Shown here one piece after another: positions 32,442 to 40,078 of a stretch of DNA of 64,000 nt; position 1 is the stretch's first letter; each line of letters starts with the position of its first letter. Location: positions 1 to 64,000 of the forward strand of contig NZ_MUIO01000044.1 of assembly GCF_002087235.1 (NCBI RefSeq). The letters are read 5' to 3'. This DNA is from Pseudomonas floridensis. GTDB lineage: Bacteria > Pseudomonadota > Gammaproteobacteria > Pseudomonadales > Pseudomonadaceae. Both the position numbers and the translations under genes were made by a program. The notes under the pieces are model-generated. The model searched no databases and was not told where the DNA came from. It saw only the letters and a list, made by a program, of their open reading frames with translations.

Positions 32442-32452
32442 AACAAGAACAA
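32442..32452 (+). promoter_or_regulatory. CA motif before the permease gene
   Basis: AACAAGAACAA holds two overlapping AANAANAA matches immediately before GAGGG, the permease ribosome site. Confidence 0.5.
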
Positions 32453-32465
32453 GAGGGTAGACACC

Positions 32466-33491
32466 ATGAGCAACGCAATCCTGCAGAACAAACCGGCGCT
32501 GTCGCCGACCAAGAGCAAACGACGACTGCCGACCGAGCTGAGTATTTTTCTGGTGCTGATCGGCATCGGCCTGATCTTCGAACTGTTTGGCTGGATCGTC
32601 CGCGACCAGAGCTTCCTGCTCAATTCGCAGCGGCTGGTGCTGATGATCCTGCAAGTGTCGATCATCGGTCTGCTGGCGATCGGTGTGACGCAGGTGATCA
32701 TCACGACCGGCATTGACCTGTCGTCAGGCTCGGTGCTGGCCCTGTCGGCGATGATTGCCGCAAGCCTTGCGCAAACCTCGGATTTCTCCCGCGCCGTATT
32801 TCCTTCGCTGACCGATCTGCCGGTCTGGATACCCGTCGTAGTCGGCCTTGGGGTCGGATTGCTGGCCGGTGCGATCAACGGCAGCATCATTGCCATTACC
32901 GGTATTCCACCCTTCATCGCCACGCTGGGCATGATGGTGTCCGCTCGCGGTCTGGCGCGTTTCTACACCGAAGGCCAGCCGGTCAGCATGCTGTCGGACT
33001 CCTATACCGCGATCGGTCAGGGGGCCATGCCGGTGATTATCTTCCTGGTGGTCGCGGTGATCTTTCACATCGCGTTGCGTTACACCAAGTATGGCAAGTA
33101 CACCTATGCCATCGGCGGCAACATGCAGGCAGCGCGTACTTCCGGGATCAACGTCAAGCGCCATCTGGTCATTGTCTACAGTATTGCCGGACTGCTGGCC
33201 GGGCTGGCCGGCGTGGTCGCATCGGCGCGGGCCGCCACCGGTCAGGCCGGCATGGGCATGTCCTATGAGCTGGACGCCATCGCCGCGGCAGTGATCGGTG
33301 GCACCAGCCTGGCCGGCGGCGTAGGGCGTATCACCGGCACCGTGATCGGTGCGCTGATTCTCGGCGTCATGGCCAGCGGGTTCACGTTCATCGGCGTGGA
33401 CGCCTACGTTCAGGACATCATCAAGGGGCTGATCATTGTCGTGGCGGTGGTGATCGATCAGTACCGGAACAAGCGCAAGACCAAACGCTAA
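32466..33491 (+). CDS. Sugar ABC transporter permease
   Basis: A 341-residue RbsC-type inner-membrane permease with about nine or ten helices. It has the conserved loop GIDLSSGSVLAL and the ATPase-contact region YAIGGNMQAARTSGINVKRHL. It ends with a basic tail (QYRNKRKTKR). It completes the three-gene importer. The start is the ATG at 32466 after GAGGG; the frame is open from 32406, but that overlaps the ATPase end. Confidence 0.94.
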   Translation: MSNAILQNKPALSPTKSKRRLPTELSIFLVLIGIGLIFELFGWIVRDQSFLLNSQRLVLMILQVSIIGLLAIGVTQVIITTGIDLSSGSVLALSAMIAASLAQTSDFSRAVFPSLTDLPVWIPVVVGLGVGLLAGAINGSIIAITGIPPFIATLGMMVSARGLARFYTEGQPVSMLSDSYTAIGQGAMPVIIFLVVAVIFHIALRYTKYGKYTYAIGGNMQAARTSGINVKRHLVIVYSIAGLLAGLAGVVASARAATGQAGMGMSYELDAIAAAVIGGTSLAGGVGRITGTVIGALILGVMASGFTFIGVDAYVQDIIKGLIIVVAVVIDQYRNKRKTKR

Positions 33492-33503
33492 AACACGCGA
33501 TGC

Positions 33504-33535
33504 GCACATAAGGGCCTGTCAGGCCCTTTTGTGCG
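33504..33535 (+). terminator. Terminator of the inositol transporter operon
   Basis: An 8-bp stem AAGGGCCT/AGGCCCTT with loop GTC, extended by GCACA/TGTGC around a T-T mismatch, with TT after the inner stem. The remaining sequence to 33795 shows no gene, only a GC-rich imperfect hairpin near 33675-33705. Confidence 0.85.
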
Positions 33536-33795
33536 TTATAAGGAAGCTGGAACCGATGGGGGTTGCGCCGGTCAGACCCTCATCGAACCGATGGCAATAA
33601 TGGTTTGGTGCCCGTTTTTCAGGGGCGATCCCGCAATTGTTGCTCAAAATGCCTTCAATTGTGTTGCCGAGTGCGCGAGGCGGCCTTAGACTGCCGCCCC
33701 TCGTAAATTGAGTGCCTGGTGGCGCTTGGAGATCATGGCGCTTGTACGGCAACGTTGAGCCGCTCCTCAATGCACGTTTTTTTATAGAGAAATCA

Positions 33796-34200
33796 ATGAC
33801 AAAGGAAAAGTTGCTGGCCATGCCGGCCGATGACTACATGAACGCCGAGCAGCACGCTTTCTTCGTCGAGCTGTTGCAGAACATGAAGGTCGAAATCCAC
33901 GAGCGAATCGAGCAAAGCCGCATTGCCATCGAGAGCCTGGATACACCTGCAGACCCTGCCGACGCTGCTTCGGTGGAAGAAGAGCGTCACTGGCTGGTCA
34001 ACGTGATCGATCGTGATCAGCGCATGCTGCCTCAACTGGAAATGGCGCTGACGCGTATCGCCGAAGACACCTTTGGCTGGTGCGACGACAGTGGCGAGCC
34101 TATCGGCCTGAAGCGCCTGTTGATCAGCCCGACGACCAAGTATTGCATCGAAGCGCAAGAGCGCCACGAGCAGATCGACAAGCACCAGCGTCAGGCCTGA
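33796..34200 (+). CDS. DksA-like RNA polymerase-binding protein with partial zinc site
   Basis: A 134-residue DksA/TraR family protein. The coiled-coil tip motif DxxDxA is present (D53-P-A-D56-A-A). In the zinc-finger region only Cys96 and Cys117 remain; the other two positions are Ser99 (WCDDSG) and Ala120 (YCIEAQ). The length is that of the zinc-independent DksA2 type of P. aeruginosa rather than the standard DksA. It likely binds the polymerase secondary channel and works with ppGpp, perhaps under zinc limitation or oxidation. I see no Zur box upstream. A strong terminator follows. Confidence 0.88.
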   Translation: MTKEKLLAMPADDYMNAEQHAFFVELLQNMKVEIHERIEQSRIAIESLDTPADPADAASVEEERHWLVNVIDRDQRMLPQLEMALTRIAEDTFGWCDDSGEPIGLKRLLISPTTKYCIEAQERHEQIDKHQRQA

Positions 34201-34238
34201 TTCCGAGGCGCAAGCCTGAATCAGCTCAGTGCGTAATG

Positions 34239-34270
34239 AACCGGGAGGCCTTAATGGCCTCCCGGTTTTG
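34239..34270 (+). terminator. Terminator after the dksA-like gene
   Basis: A perfect 12-bp stem AACCGGGAGGCC/GGCCTCCCGGTT with loop TTAAT, followed by TTG. Confidence 0.9.
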
Positions 34271-34392
34271 TTGTGCCTGCAATTTATTGACGTGAATCTC
34301 GTCCATTACCACTAATGGCTCATGGCACATGGCCGGTTTCTGTCGTTTAATGAGGACAAATAACGATAGGTAACAACCTGGGGTGACGCAGC

Positions 34393-35970
34393 ATGACCGA
34401 GCACGTATCCGTGGCAAACCGCTCCTGGGTCCCTGTCGTGCAGAGCATCGCGCTTTGTCTGATGCTGGCGGCAATCGCCTTCGCCAGTCTGTCTGTCTAT
34501 TTCGCTATACCGATTGCCCTCTTGCTGATCTGGCTGCCGCGTCTGCTGCCCGCTCACACCGCGCAAGGCCTTGCCGAGCCTGATGATAATGCCCTGGCGC
34601 GGCTGACACAGGATCTGTCCCGTACCACCAGCCATAACGCGCTGTCGGCCGCGCAAGTAGCGTTTTCCGTCCGCCAGTTGGCGGGTAAGGTGCAATCGCA
34701 ACTCGATGCGGCGGAGCAGGTCGTCAGCAGCGCCGACGTCATGATCGCTACCGAGCAACAGACTGCCCAATTGAGTCGCCAGGCACTCAGTGCCGCCAGT
34801 CAGGCTAGACAGCGCAGTGATGCCGGCAGCGCGGTGTTGAATGAATCCATCCAGCGCATGCACCGGCTCAGCCAGGGTGCGGTGGACAGTCGCGAGTTGA
34901 TCGAAGCGTTGAACCAGCGCAGCGAAGAAATCCAGCGGGTCACGCTGGTGATTCAGTCCATCGCCAGCCAGACCAATCTGCTGGCGCTCAATGCTGCCAT
35001 CGAAGCTGCCCGCGCGGGCGAGCACGGCCGGGGGTTCGCCGTGGTCGCCGATGAAGTGCGCGGACTGGCCGGGCGTACCGCGAGCGCAACGCAAGAGGTC
35101 GGGCAAATGGTTGCCGACATTCAGCAGCGCACCTCGCAGGTTGTCGAACAGATTCGCCAACTGTCTGCCGACCTGAACAGCGGCGTGGAGCAAGTGGAAC
35201 TGACCGGCCAGCACCTTGAAAATATCGCCCGGCTGGCGGTTGAGGTGGAGAGTCAGGTGGGTGAAATTGCTCATGGTGCCCAGACCAATCAGGACCAGTT
35301 GGCGAGCCTGTTCACGGCCGTCGAGCGCATGCGCAGCGATCTTGCAATCAGCGATGAGCAGACCCGCCATCTGGCCAGGTCCGCAGTGCAGATGGAAGGG
35401 CAGGCCGAAACCATCAGCCAGCGCCTGGCGCAGGTCGGACTGGACGATTATCACCAGCGTATCTATGACCTCGCCCGAGAGGGTGCGCAGCAGATCGCGG
35501 CAAAATTCGAGGCCGATATCGAGCGCGGGCACGTCAGCCTCGACGATCTGTTCGACCGCCAGTACAAACCGATCCCCAATACCTCGCCGACCCGTTTCAC
35601 CACTCGTTTCGACCGCTACACCGATCAGGTCCTGCCCGCAGTGCAAGAGCCGCTGCTGTCGCGTCATGAAGGCCTGGTGTTCGCCATCGCCTGTACACAA
35701 CAGGGCTACGTGCCGACACATAACAACGCATTCAACCAGCCCTTGACCGGCGACCCCGCCGTGGATAACGCGCGCAATCGCAGCAAGCGCAAGTTCGACG
35801 ATCGCACCGGCATCCGCTGCGGCAGCCATCAGCAGCCGGTGTTGCTGCAAACCTATACCCGCGACACGGGTGAGCTGATGCACGATCTCTCCGTGCCGAT
35901 CATGATCAAGGGCCGACATTGGGGCGGTCTGCGACTGGGTTACAAGCCAGAAGGCGGAGCCTTGAAATAA
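34393..35970 (+). CDS. Methyl-accepting chemotaxis protein with C-terminal extra domain
   Basis: A 525-residue chemoreceptor-like protein. Two closely spaced hydrophobic segments at about residues 15-53 anchor it, with almost no periplasmic part and no clear HAMP. The signalling hairpin covers about 90-340, with the tip [20 protein letters not shown]. The last 180 residues form a separate domain ([43 protein letters not shown]) seen at the end of some Pseudomonas receptors; it may sense a cytoplasmic cue. The gene is monocistronic. Confidence 0.88.
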   Translation: MTEHVSVANRSWVPVVQSIALCLMLAAIAFASLSVYFAIPIALLLIWLPRLLPAHTAQGLAEPDDNALARLTQDLSRTTSHNALSAAQVAFSVRQLAGKVQSQLDAAEQVVSSADVMIATEQQTAQLSRQALSAASQARQRSDAGSAVLNESIQRMHRLSQGAVDSRELIEALNQRSEEIQRVTLVIQSIASQTNLLALNAAIEAARAGEHGRGFAVVADEVRGLAGRTASATQEVGQMVADIQQRTSQVVEQIRQLSADLNSGVEQVELTGQHLENIARLAVEVESQVGEIAHGAQTNQDQLASLFTAVERMRSDLAISDEQTRHLARSAVQMEGQAETISQRLAQVGLDDYHQRIYDLAREGAQQIAAKFEADIERGHVSLDDLFDRQYKPIPNTSPTRFTTRFDRYTDQVLPAVQEPLLSRHEGLVFAIACTQQGYVPTHNNAFNQPLTGDPAVDNARNRSKRKFDDRTGIRCGSHQQPVLLQTYTRDTGELMHDLSVPIMIKGRHWGGLRLGYKPEGGALK

Positions 35971-36233
35971 CAGAGGGTCTGTTAGTGGTTGAAGTTAGTT
36001 CAAATGCTGCGCACTCAATCTGAATGGATTGAATGATGTAGACAAGTACGTGCTGTGTGAGGTTTTTGAACTTCAGCAGTTAACTGTGCTGGGTTTTATA
36101 TTGTAGGAATGTTCCGAAAATTCTTTCCGTGCCTTGACTGTTTGCGACTGCTGAGCAAGCTATTTGAATCAACGTAATAATTTGTTGATTTAAAGGCGAC
36201 CTTCACAGGGTTGCATCTAAGGACGGAAATAAT

Positions 36234-37718
36234 ATGAAAGATACAGGGAATGTGAGCAACGCCAGCGTCGTTTCGGATGCGGCTTTATTGCAGGTGACAG
36301 TACGTGCGGGAATATTCTTCGACGGAACGGGAAATAATCGTCTCAACAGTCGAGTCGGAGCTGATTGTCAGGCGCTCATGGAGGTCAATGGCGATCGTCA
36401 CATCAGAGAGTGCGCAGGGCGGCATGCGGACCCCGGAAGTAGCTACAGCAATGATTTGACCAATATTGCCAGGCTTGTCGAACTTTATCGCGATCAGCGG
36501 GTTGCGGTGAATGATGGTTGTGGGTTGCGCGTTTACTGGCCCGTGTATGTCAGTGGCGCAGGGACGACCTCCGGTGGCCGGGATTCACTCTGGCCTGGCC
36601 AGAGTTTTGGTCGTGGTCTCACGGGGGTTGTGGCCAAGGTCGAGCGGGCTGTCAGAAAGCTGGACGCGTGCTTCAGGACGTTTGCGCAGGACAATCCCGG
36701 CTGCGTCATCAAGGCGATTGAACTGGATGTATTCGGCTTCAGTCGCGGCGCTGCGTCCGCTCGGCATTTCGTCAACGAGGTGCTCAAGCAGTCCGGGGGT
36801 CTGCTAGGGCCGGTACTGGCAAGCAGAAAGGTCCCGGTGAGCGACGGCTTCAGCTGGAAGGCCGATAACGTTCTGATCAAGGTGATCGGCCTGTTCGACA
36901 CGGTCGCTGCCATTGGCAGTTTCAAGGACCTGGGCAATGTCAGTGATTCGGTCAATCGACGCGTGAATCTCTACCTGCCGCCGGGGTGTGCCCAACAGGT
37001 CTTGCACCTTGTCGCTCGAGATGAGTTGCGGCGCAATTTTGCACTTAACAGCATCCGGCCGGTGTGGCCACGCGAGATCGTGCTGCCCGGAGCGCACGCA
37101 GACATTGGCGGAGGCTACCTGCCGCAGATGGAAGAGAACGTGCTGTTGACGCGACCACGGATGACCACGGTATACGGCGATGATCCAGAAGTTGCCACAT
37201 CGGCATGGCTGCAAGCACAGGCCGAACTGGACAGCATGGACTCGTCACGCTGGATCGATCCGCTGGACACGCAGGCTTCCCTGCAGGTGCGCGCGTGCGA
37301 GGATCAATACCGGCCGCGAAGCAGGGCGGCGTTGGGCGGTCGTTCAACAATCGTGGCCGTCACCCTGCGACGTTTAGTGTTCGGACATCTGTCACGCGTG
37401 TATTTGCGTGTCATGCACGCGCTGTCCTGCGATGAGGGCGTACCGTTCGGGGCTGTGCCAACTGATCAGGAATTTGCTTTGCCCCCAGAGCTTGAAGGGA
37501 TTGCGCGCAAACTGACCGACTACGCTCGAGGTGGGCCGTACGACTTGAGCGAGCATGAAGAACAGATCTTGCGCTGGCGGTACATTCACCGCTCCGCGCA
37601 CTGGAATGCTGCGATTGGCAAGCTGGGCAGCATCAGCGATGCGGTGTTCGTGCACGCGCCGGAAGTTGGCGGGAGAGTGCTGCATCCTAATATCGGTCAG
37701 TCGGGCTATCCGCAGTAG
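36234..37718 (+). CDS. DUF2235 alpha/beta hydrolase, Tle1-like phospholipase (putative T6SS effector)
   Basis: A 494-residue protein with the DUF2235 hallmark FDGTGNN (residues 29-35) and the serine-hydrolase elbow GFSRGAAS (Ser170). Likely partners are Asp222 (GLFDTVAAIG) and His288 (LPGAHADIGGGY). This family includes Tle1 type VI lipase effectors. There is no signal peptide. No vgrG, hcp, PAAR or immunity gene is adjacent, and the 263-base leader (35971-36233) is AT-rich, both of which suggest acquisition by transfer. An antibacterial role is inference; a housekeeping lipase is possible. Confidence 0.75.
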   Translation: MKDTGNVSNASVVSDAALLQVTVRAGIFFDGTGNNRLNSRVGADCQALMEVNGDRHIRECAGRHADPGSSYSNDLTNIARLVELYRDQRVAVNDGCGLRVYWPVYVSGAGTTSGGRDSLWPGQSFGRGLTGVVAKVERAVRKLDACFRTFAQDNPGCVIKAIELDVFGFSRGAASARHFVNEVLKQSGGLLGPVLASRKVPVSDGFSWKADNVLIKVIGLFDTVAAIGSFKDLGNVSDSVNRRVNLYLPPGCAQQVLHLVARDELRRNFALNSIRPVWPREIVLPGAHADIGGGYLPQMEENVLLTRPRMTTVYGDDPEVATSAWLQAQAELDSMDSSRWIDPLDTQASLQVRACEDQYRPRSRAALGGRSTIVAVTLRRLVFGHLSRVYLRVMHALSCDEGVPFGAVPTDQEFALPPELEGIARKLTDYARGGPYDLSEHEEQILRWRYIHRSAHWNAAIGKLGSISDAVFVHAPEVGGRVLHPNIGQSGYPQ

Positions 37719-37729
37719 CCGGGCCTATT

Positions 37730-37764
37730 CAGAAGATGCAGGCCAATGATGCCTGCATCTTCTG
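37730..37764. terminator. Strong bidirectional hairpin between convergent genes
   Basis: A perfect 14-bp stem CAGAAGATGCAGGC/GCCTGCATCTTCTG with a 7-nt loop, just after the hydrolase stop and before the DUF2789 stop. It has no long T-run. Confidence 0.65.
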
Positions 37765-37769
37765 TCCGG

Positions 37770-38006
37770 TCAGGCAGGGTTGTGCAGCAGCACGTTCAGT
37801 TCGTCGACTACGGGAGCCCATTCCGCATCTTTGCGCAGTTCTTCCTGAAGAAAGGCCGCCTGCTGAGGGGTCCAGAAATCAGCGTCGATCAGCTTGACGC
37901 CGTCTGGCAGCCGGTGGGCAGCAGCGAATGCATCGATACTTGGTTGATCGTTCTCCAGACCCAATTGGGTAAACAGACCTGGCAAATCGGGGTTGGGCAG
38001 TTCCAT
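37770..38006 (-). CDS. DUF2789 family protein
   Basis: A 78-residue acidic protein matching DUF2789 (LFTQLGLENDQPSIDAFAAAHRL, then DADFWTPQQAAFLQEELRKDAEWAPVVDELN). Function is unknown. The start has AGGAG five bases upstream. It is convergent with the hydrolase gene and does not look like its immunity protein, because this family is widespread without such effectors. Confidence 0.88.
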   Translation of the reverse strand: MELPNPDLPGLFTQLGLENDQPSIDAFAAAHRLPDGVKLIDADFWTPQQAAFLQEELRKDAEWAPVVDELNVLLHNPA

Positions 38007-38449
38007 GTCATCTCCTCGACGAGGGCAAGCCCCGTGCTGTCAGTGGTCCTTCATCGGAGTCACCGACACGGGCAAGAGTTCGATGGATTTTGCCGGCGAG
38101 GTCATTCAGCCTTTTTCATGCGCGAGGCAAGTGCTATGTTTGTTCAGGTACCGAGCCATTTTTCAAGGCCACGGCACGTCTCACGCAACCCTCCGGCGAA
38201 CGCTGTGTCTTCCTTCTTCCGAAGGTGGCGCGTGTGCGACATCGTTTGTACAAAAGGTATATATCCCGTTGACGCCGTGAGCCGGTAGAATCCGTCGCCA
38301 GCCTGCACAGGGTTCGTGGTGGCCGGTCCGGCACCCCGCAGTGCAGCGCGTCAGCAGGTCTTGGCCGCGCCATGCGGCAACACGGATGAACGACTTTCAA
38401 CTGCCCGCATACCGGGCAGCATCATTTATCACGTTTGAGGGTTTGTACT
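38007..38449. other. 443-base intergenic stretch, no gene seen
   Basis: Several short frames exist but none has family likeness or a good ribosome site. A promoter-like AT-rich patch (TTTGTACAAAAGGTATATAT, about 38244-38263) could drive the gene at 38450. I saw no tRNA fold or terminator with a T-run. Confidence 0.4.
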
Positions 38450-38917
38450 TTGGCTGTAAGCAACCTGGATACCCATGCGTTATTCGTGCTCGGCGATTTG
38501 CGGGCACAGTTGGTCAAGCAGTTTCAGTCACGTTTTGTCTATGTCACCGAACAATCGGCCGAAGGCATTTATATCGCAGAAATCGACACTGAAACAGCAC
38601 TGGTGGTCGATGACAAACCGCGCCTTGAGCTCAAGGTTGGCGATCATTTTCGCGCCTCCGTGTTGCCGAGTCGTGAAGGCGGCAAACTGGAAATCAGGTT
38701 TCGTGAAATCAAGCTGACCGTCTATGGTCTGGGTGACTACGCATTCATCGACACGGCCGAAGGTCATGGCATCGTGTTCAGAGAGTCTCACACGGTCTTC
38801 ATGGTCTTCGCCGCCAGCGAACAGCTTCAGGCTGGCATGAGCAAGACATTGAAAACCGCAGTCGGCAAGGCTGCCAAATGGCGCAAGGGCGAACTGACGT
38901 TTAAGGCCAGCGAGTAA
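38450..38917 (+). CDS. Conserved hypothetical protein
   Basis: A 155-residue soluble protein starting AVSNLDTHALFVLGDLRAQLVKQF. The second half is beta-rich (GKLEIRFREIKLTVYGLGDYAFID) and the tail is basic. I do not recognise the family. No ATG fits; I chose TTG at 38450, with GAGGG eight bases before it. An in-frame TTG at 38435 has no site. It is convergent with the mrp operon. Confidence 0.65.
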   Translation: MAVSNLDTHALFVLGDLRAQLVKQFQSRFVYVTEQSAEGIYIAEIDTETALVVDDKPRLELKVGDHFRASVLPSREGGKLEIRFREIKLTVYGLGDYAFIDTAEGHGIVFRESHTVFMVFAASEQLQAGMSKTLKTAVGKAAKWRKGELTFKASE

Positions 38918-38937
38918 CACCGGTATTTTTTGCCGGT

Positions 38938-39318
38938 TCAGCCTCCGGCAGACTCGCCCTCTGTACGCCCGCCGCTGACTTCCGGCGGCACATCATCCCC
39001 GGCCATGCGTTTGCGGAACAATGCGGTTCGCGCCAATAGCAGGGTGGTGACCGGGACGGTGATTGCCAGCAGGACAGGAATCAGCCAGGCATGTATCACC
39101 GGCTCTGACTTTAGCGCGGAAAAATAGACGATCGACGCCAGTGCCACGCACCAGGCACCGAGCGTCGAGGCCAGGGCCGGCGGGTGCATGCGCTGGAAAA
39201 AATCTTTCAGGCGCAGCAGTCCCAGCGCGCCGGTCAGGGTGAACAGGCTGCTGGCAACCAGTAGCACAGCAGTGAGCACTTCAGCCCAGAAGGGTACGTC
39301 AGTCGGTAACGCTGTCAT
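38938..39318 (-). CDS. mrpG: Mrp/Pha antiporter subunit G
   Basis: A 126-residue protein with three membrane helices and the MnhG/PhaG core (LFTLTGALGLLRLKDFFQRMHPPALASTLGAWC). It is the last subunit of the monovalent cation/proton antiporter. The C terminus is a soluble Gly/Glu-rich tail. Its start overlaps the mrpF stop by four bases. Confidence 0.93.
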   Translation of the reverse strand: MTALPTDVPFWAEVLTAVLLVASSLFTLTGALGLLRLKDFFQRMHPPALASTLGAWCVALASIVYFSALKSEPVIHAWLIPVLLAITVPVTTLLLARTALFRKRMAGDDVPPEVSGGRTEGESAGG

Positions 39319-39593
39319 TCGATGACTTCTCCGCGCAGCAGGAATTTGGCCAGGGCGAACGAGCCGACGAAGCCGAACAGGGCGATTAGCATGGCGGCTT
39401 CGAAATAGGTGTCGCTGGCGTAGCGGATGCCGAGTACCAGCATCATCAGCATGGCTGTGATGTACAAATAGTCCAGCGCCAGCACACGATCCTGGGCAGA
39501 CGGTCCCTTGAGCAGCCGGATCAGCGTGATGACCATGGCCAGCGCAAAGATCAGCAGACTGATCAGAATGGCATTGTCGAGCAGGGCACTCAT
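39315..39593 (-). CDS. mrpF: Mrp/Pha antiporter subunit F
   Basis: A 92-residue, three-helix protein with the MrpF motif (LIRLLKGPSAQDRVLALDYLYI) and a late LIALFGFVGSFALAKFLLRGEVIE. It is part of the hetero-oligomeric antiporter. It overlaps mrpE and mrpG by four bases each, so translation is coupled. Confidence 0.94.
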   Translation of the reverse strand: MSALLDNAILISLLIFALAMVITLIRLLKGPSAQDRVLALDYLYITAMLMMLVLGIRYASDTYFEAAMLIALFGFVGSFALAKFLLRGEVIE

Positions 39594-40078
39594 TGGAAGA
39601 TCTCCATCAAGGGGCGCTCATAAGTGGTTTTGAAGTGCTCGATGAATTGCGCCTCGTCTTCCAGATCGAAGACGTGCATCAGCAGTACGCTGCGATCCAG
39701 CGCCAGCTCAGACCAGACCGTTCCAGGCACCACCGTGGTCACCATCGCCAGTGCGGCGAGACCGTGGGCGTCATGCAGCTCAAGCGGCACACGCACGAAA
39801 GCCGAGCGCGGCGGACGACGCTTGAGTGTCCACACGCTCAGGCCGACCTGAACATTGGAGACCACCACATCACGTCCGATCATCAGCAGAAACTTGAAGA
39901 TCGTACCCGGTTTGCGGATACGTACCGGCAGCGGCCGCAGCGGTGCCATCAGCAGCGGGGCGAGAAATCCCAATACCGCGCCGAGCAGCAGATGGCCCGG
40001 GCTTACCGACAGGTTCAGCACCAGCCAGAGCACCCACAGCGCCAGCGAAAACAACGGTGCAGGGAGCAGGCGTTTCAT
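39590..40078 (-). CDS. mrpE: Mrp/Pha antiporter subunit E
   Basis: A 162-residue MnhE-type subunit. Two N-terminal helices (SLALWVLWLVLNLSVSPGHLLLGAVLGFLAPLL) lead to a cytoplasmic part with HDAHGLAALAMVTTVVPGTVWSE, the family signature. It overlaps mrpD by four bases. Confidence 0.93.
   Translation of the reverse strand: MKRLLPAPLFSLALWVLWLVLNLSVSPGHLLLGAVLGFLAPLLMAPLRPLPVRIRKPGTIFKFLLMIGRDVVVSNVQVGLSVWTLKRRPPRSAFVRVPLELHDAHGLAALAMVTTVVPGTVWSELALDRSVLLMHVFDLEDEAQFIEHFKTTYERPLMEIFQ

Noticed and set aside
33536-33795. A Zur box for the DksA-like gene
   Set aside because: No palindrome of the GTTATA-N-TATAAC kind is visible in the leader.
37770-38006. DUF2789 as immunity protein for the Tle1-like lipase
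   Set aside because: It is convergent rather than in operon, lacks a signal peptide, and the family is widespread without lipases.
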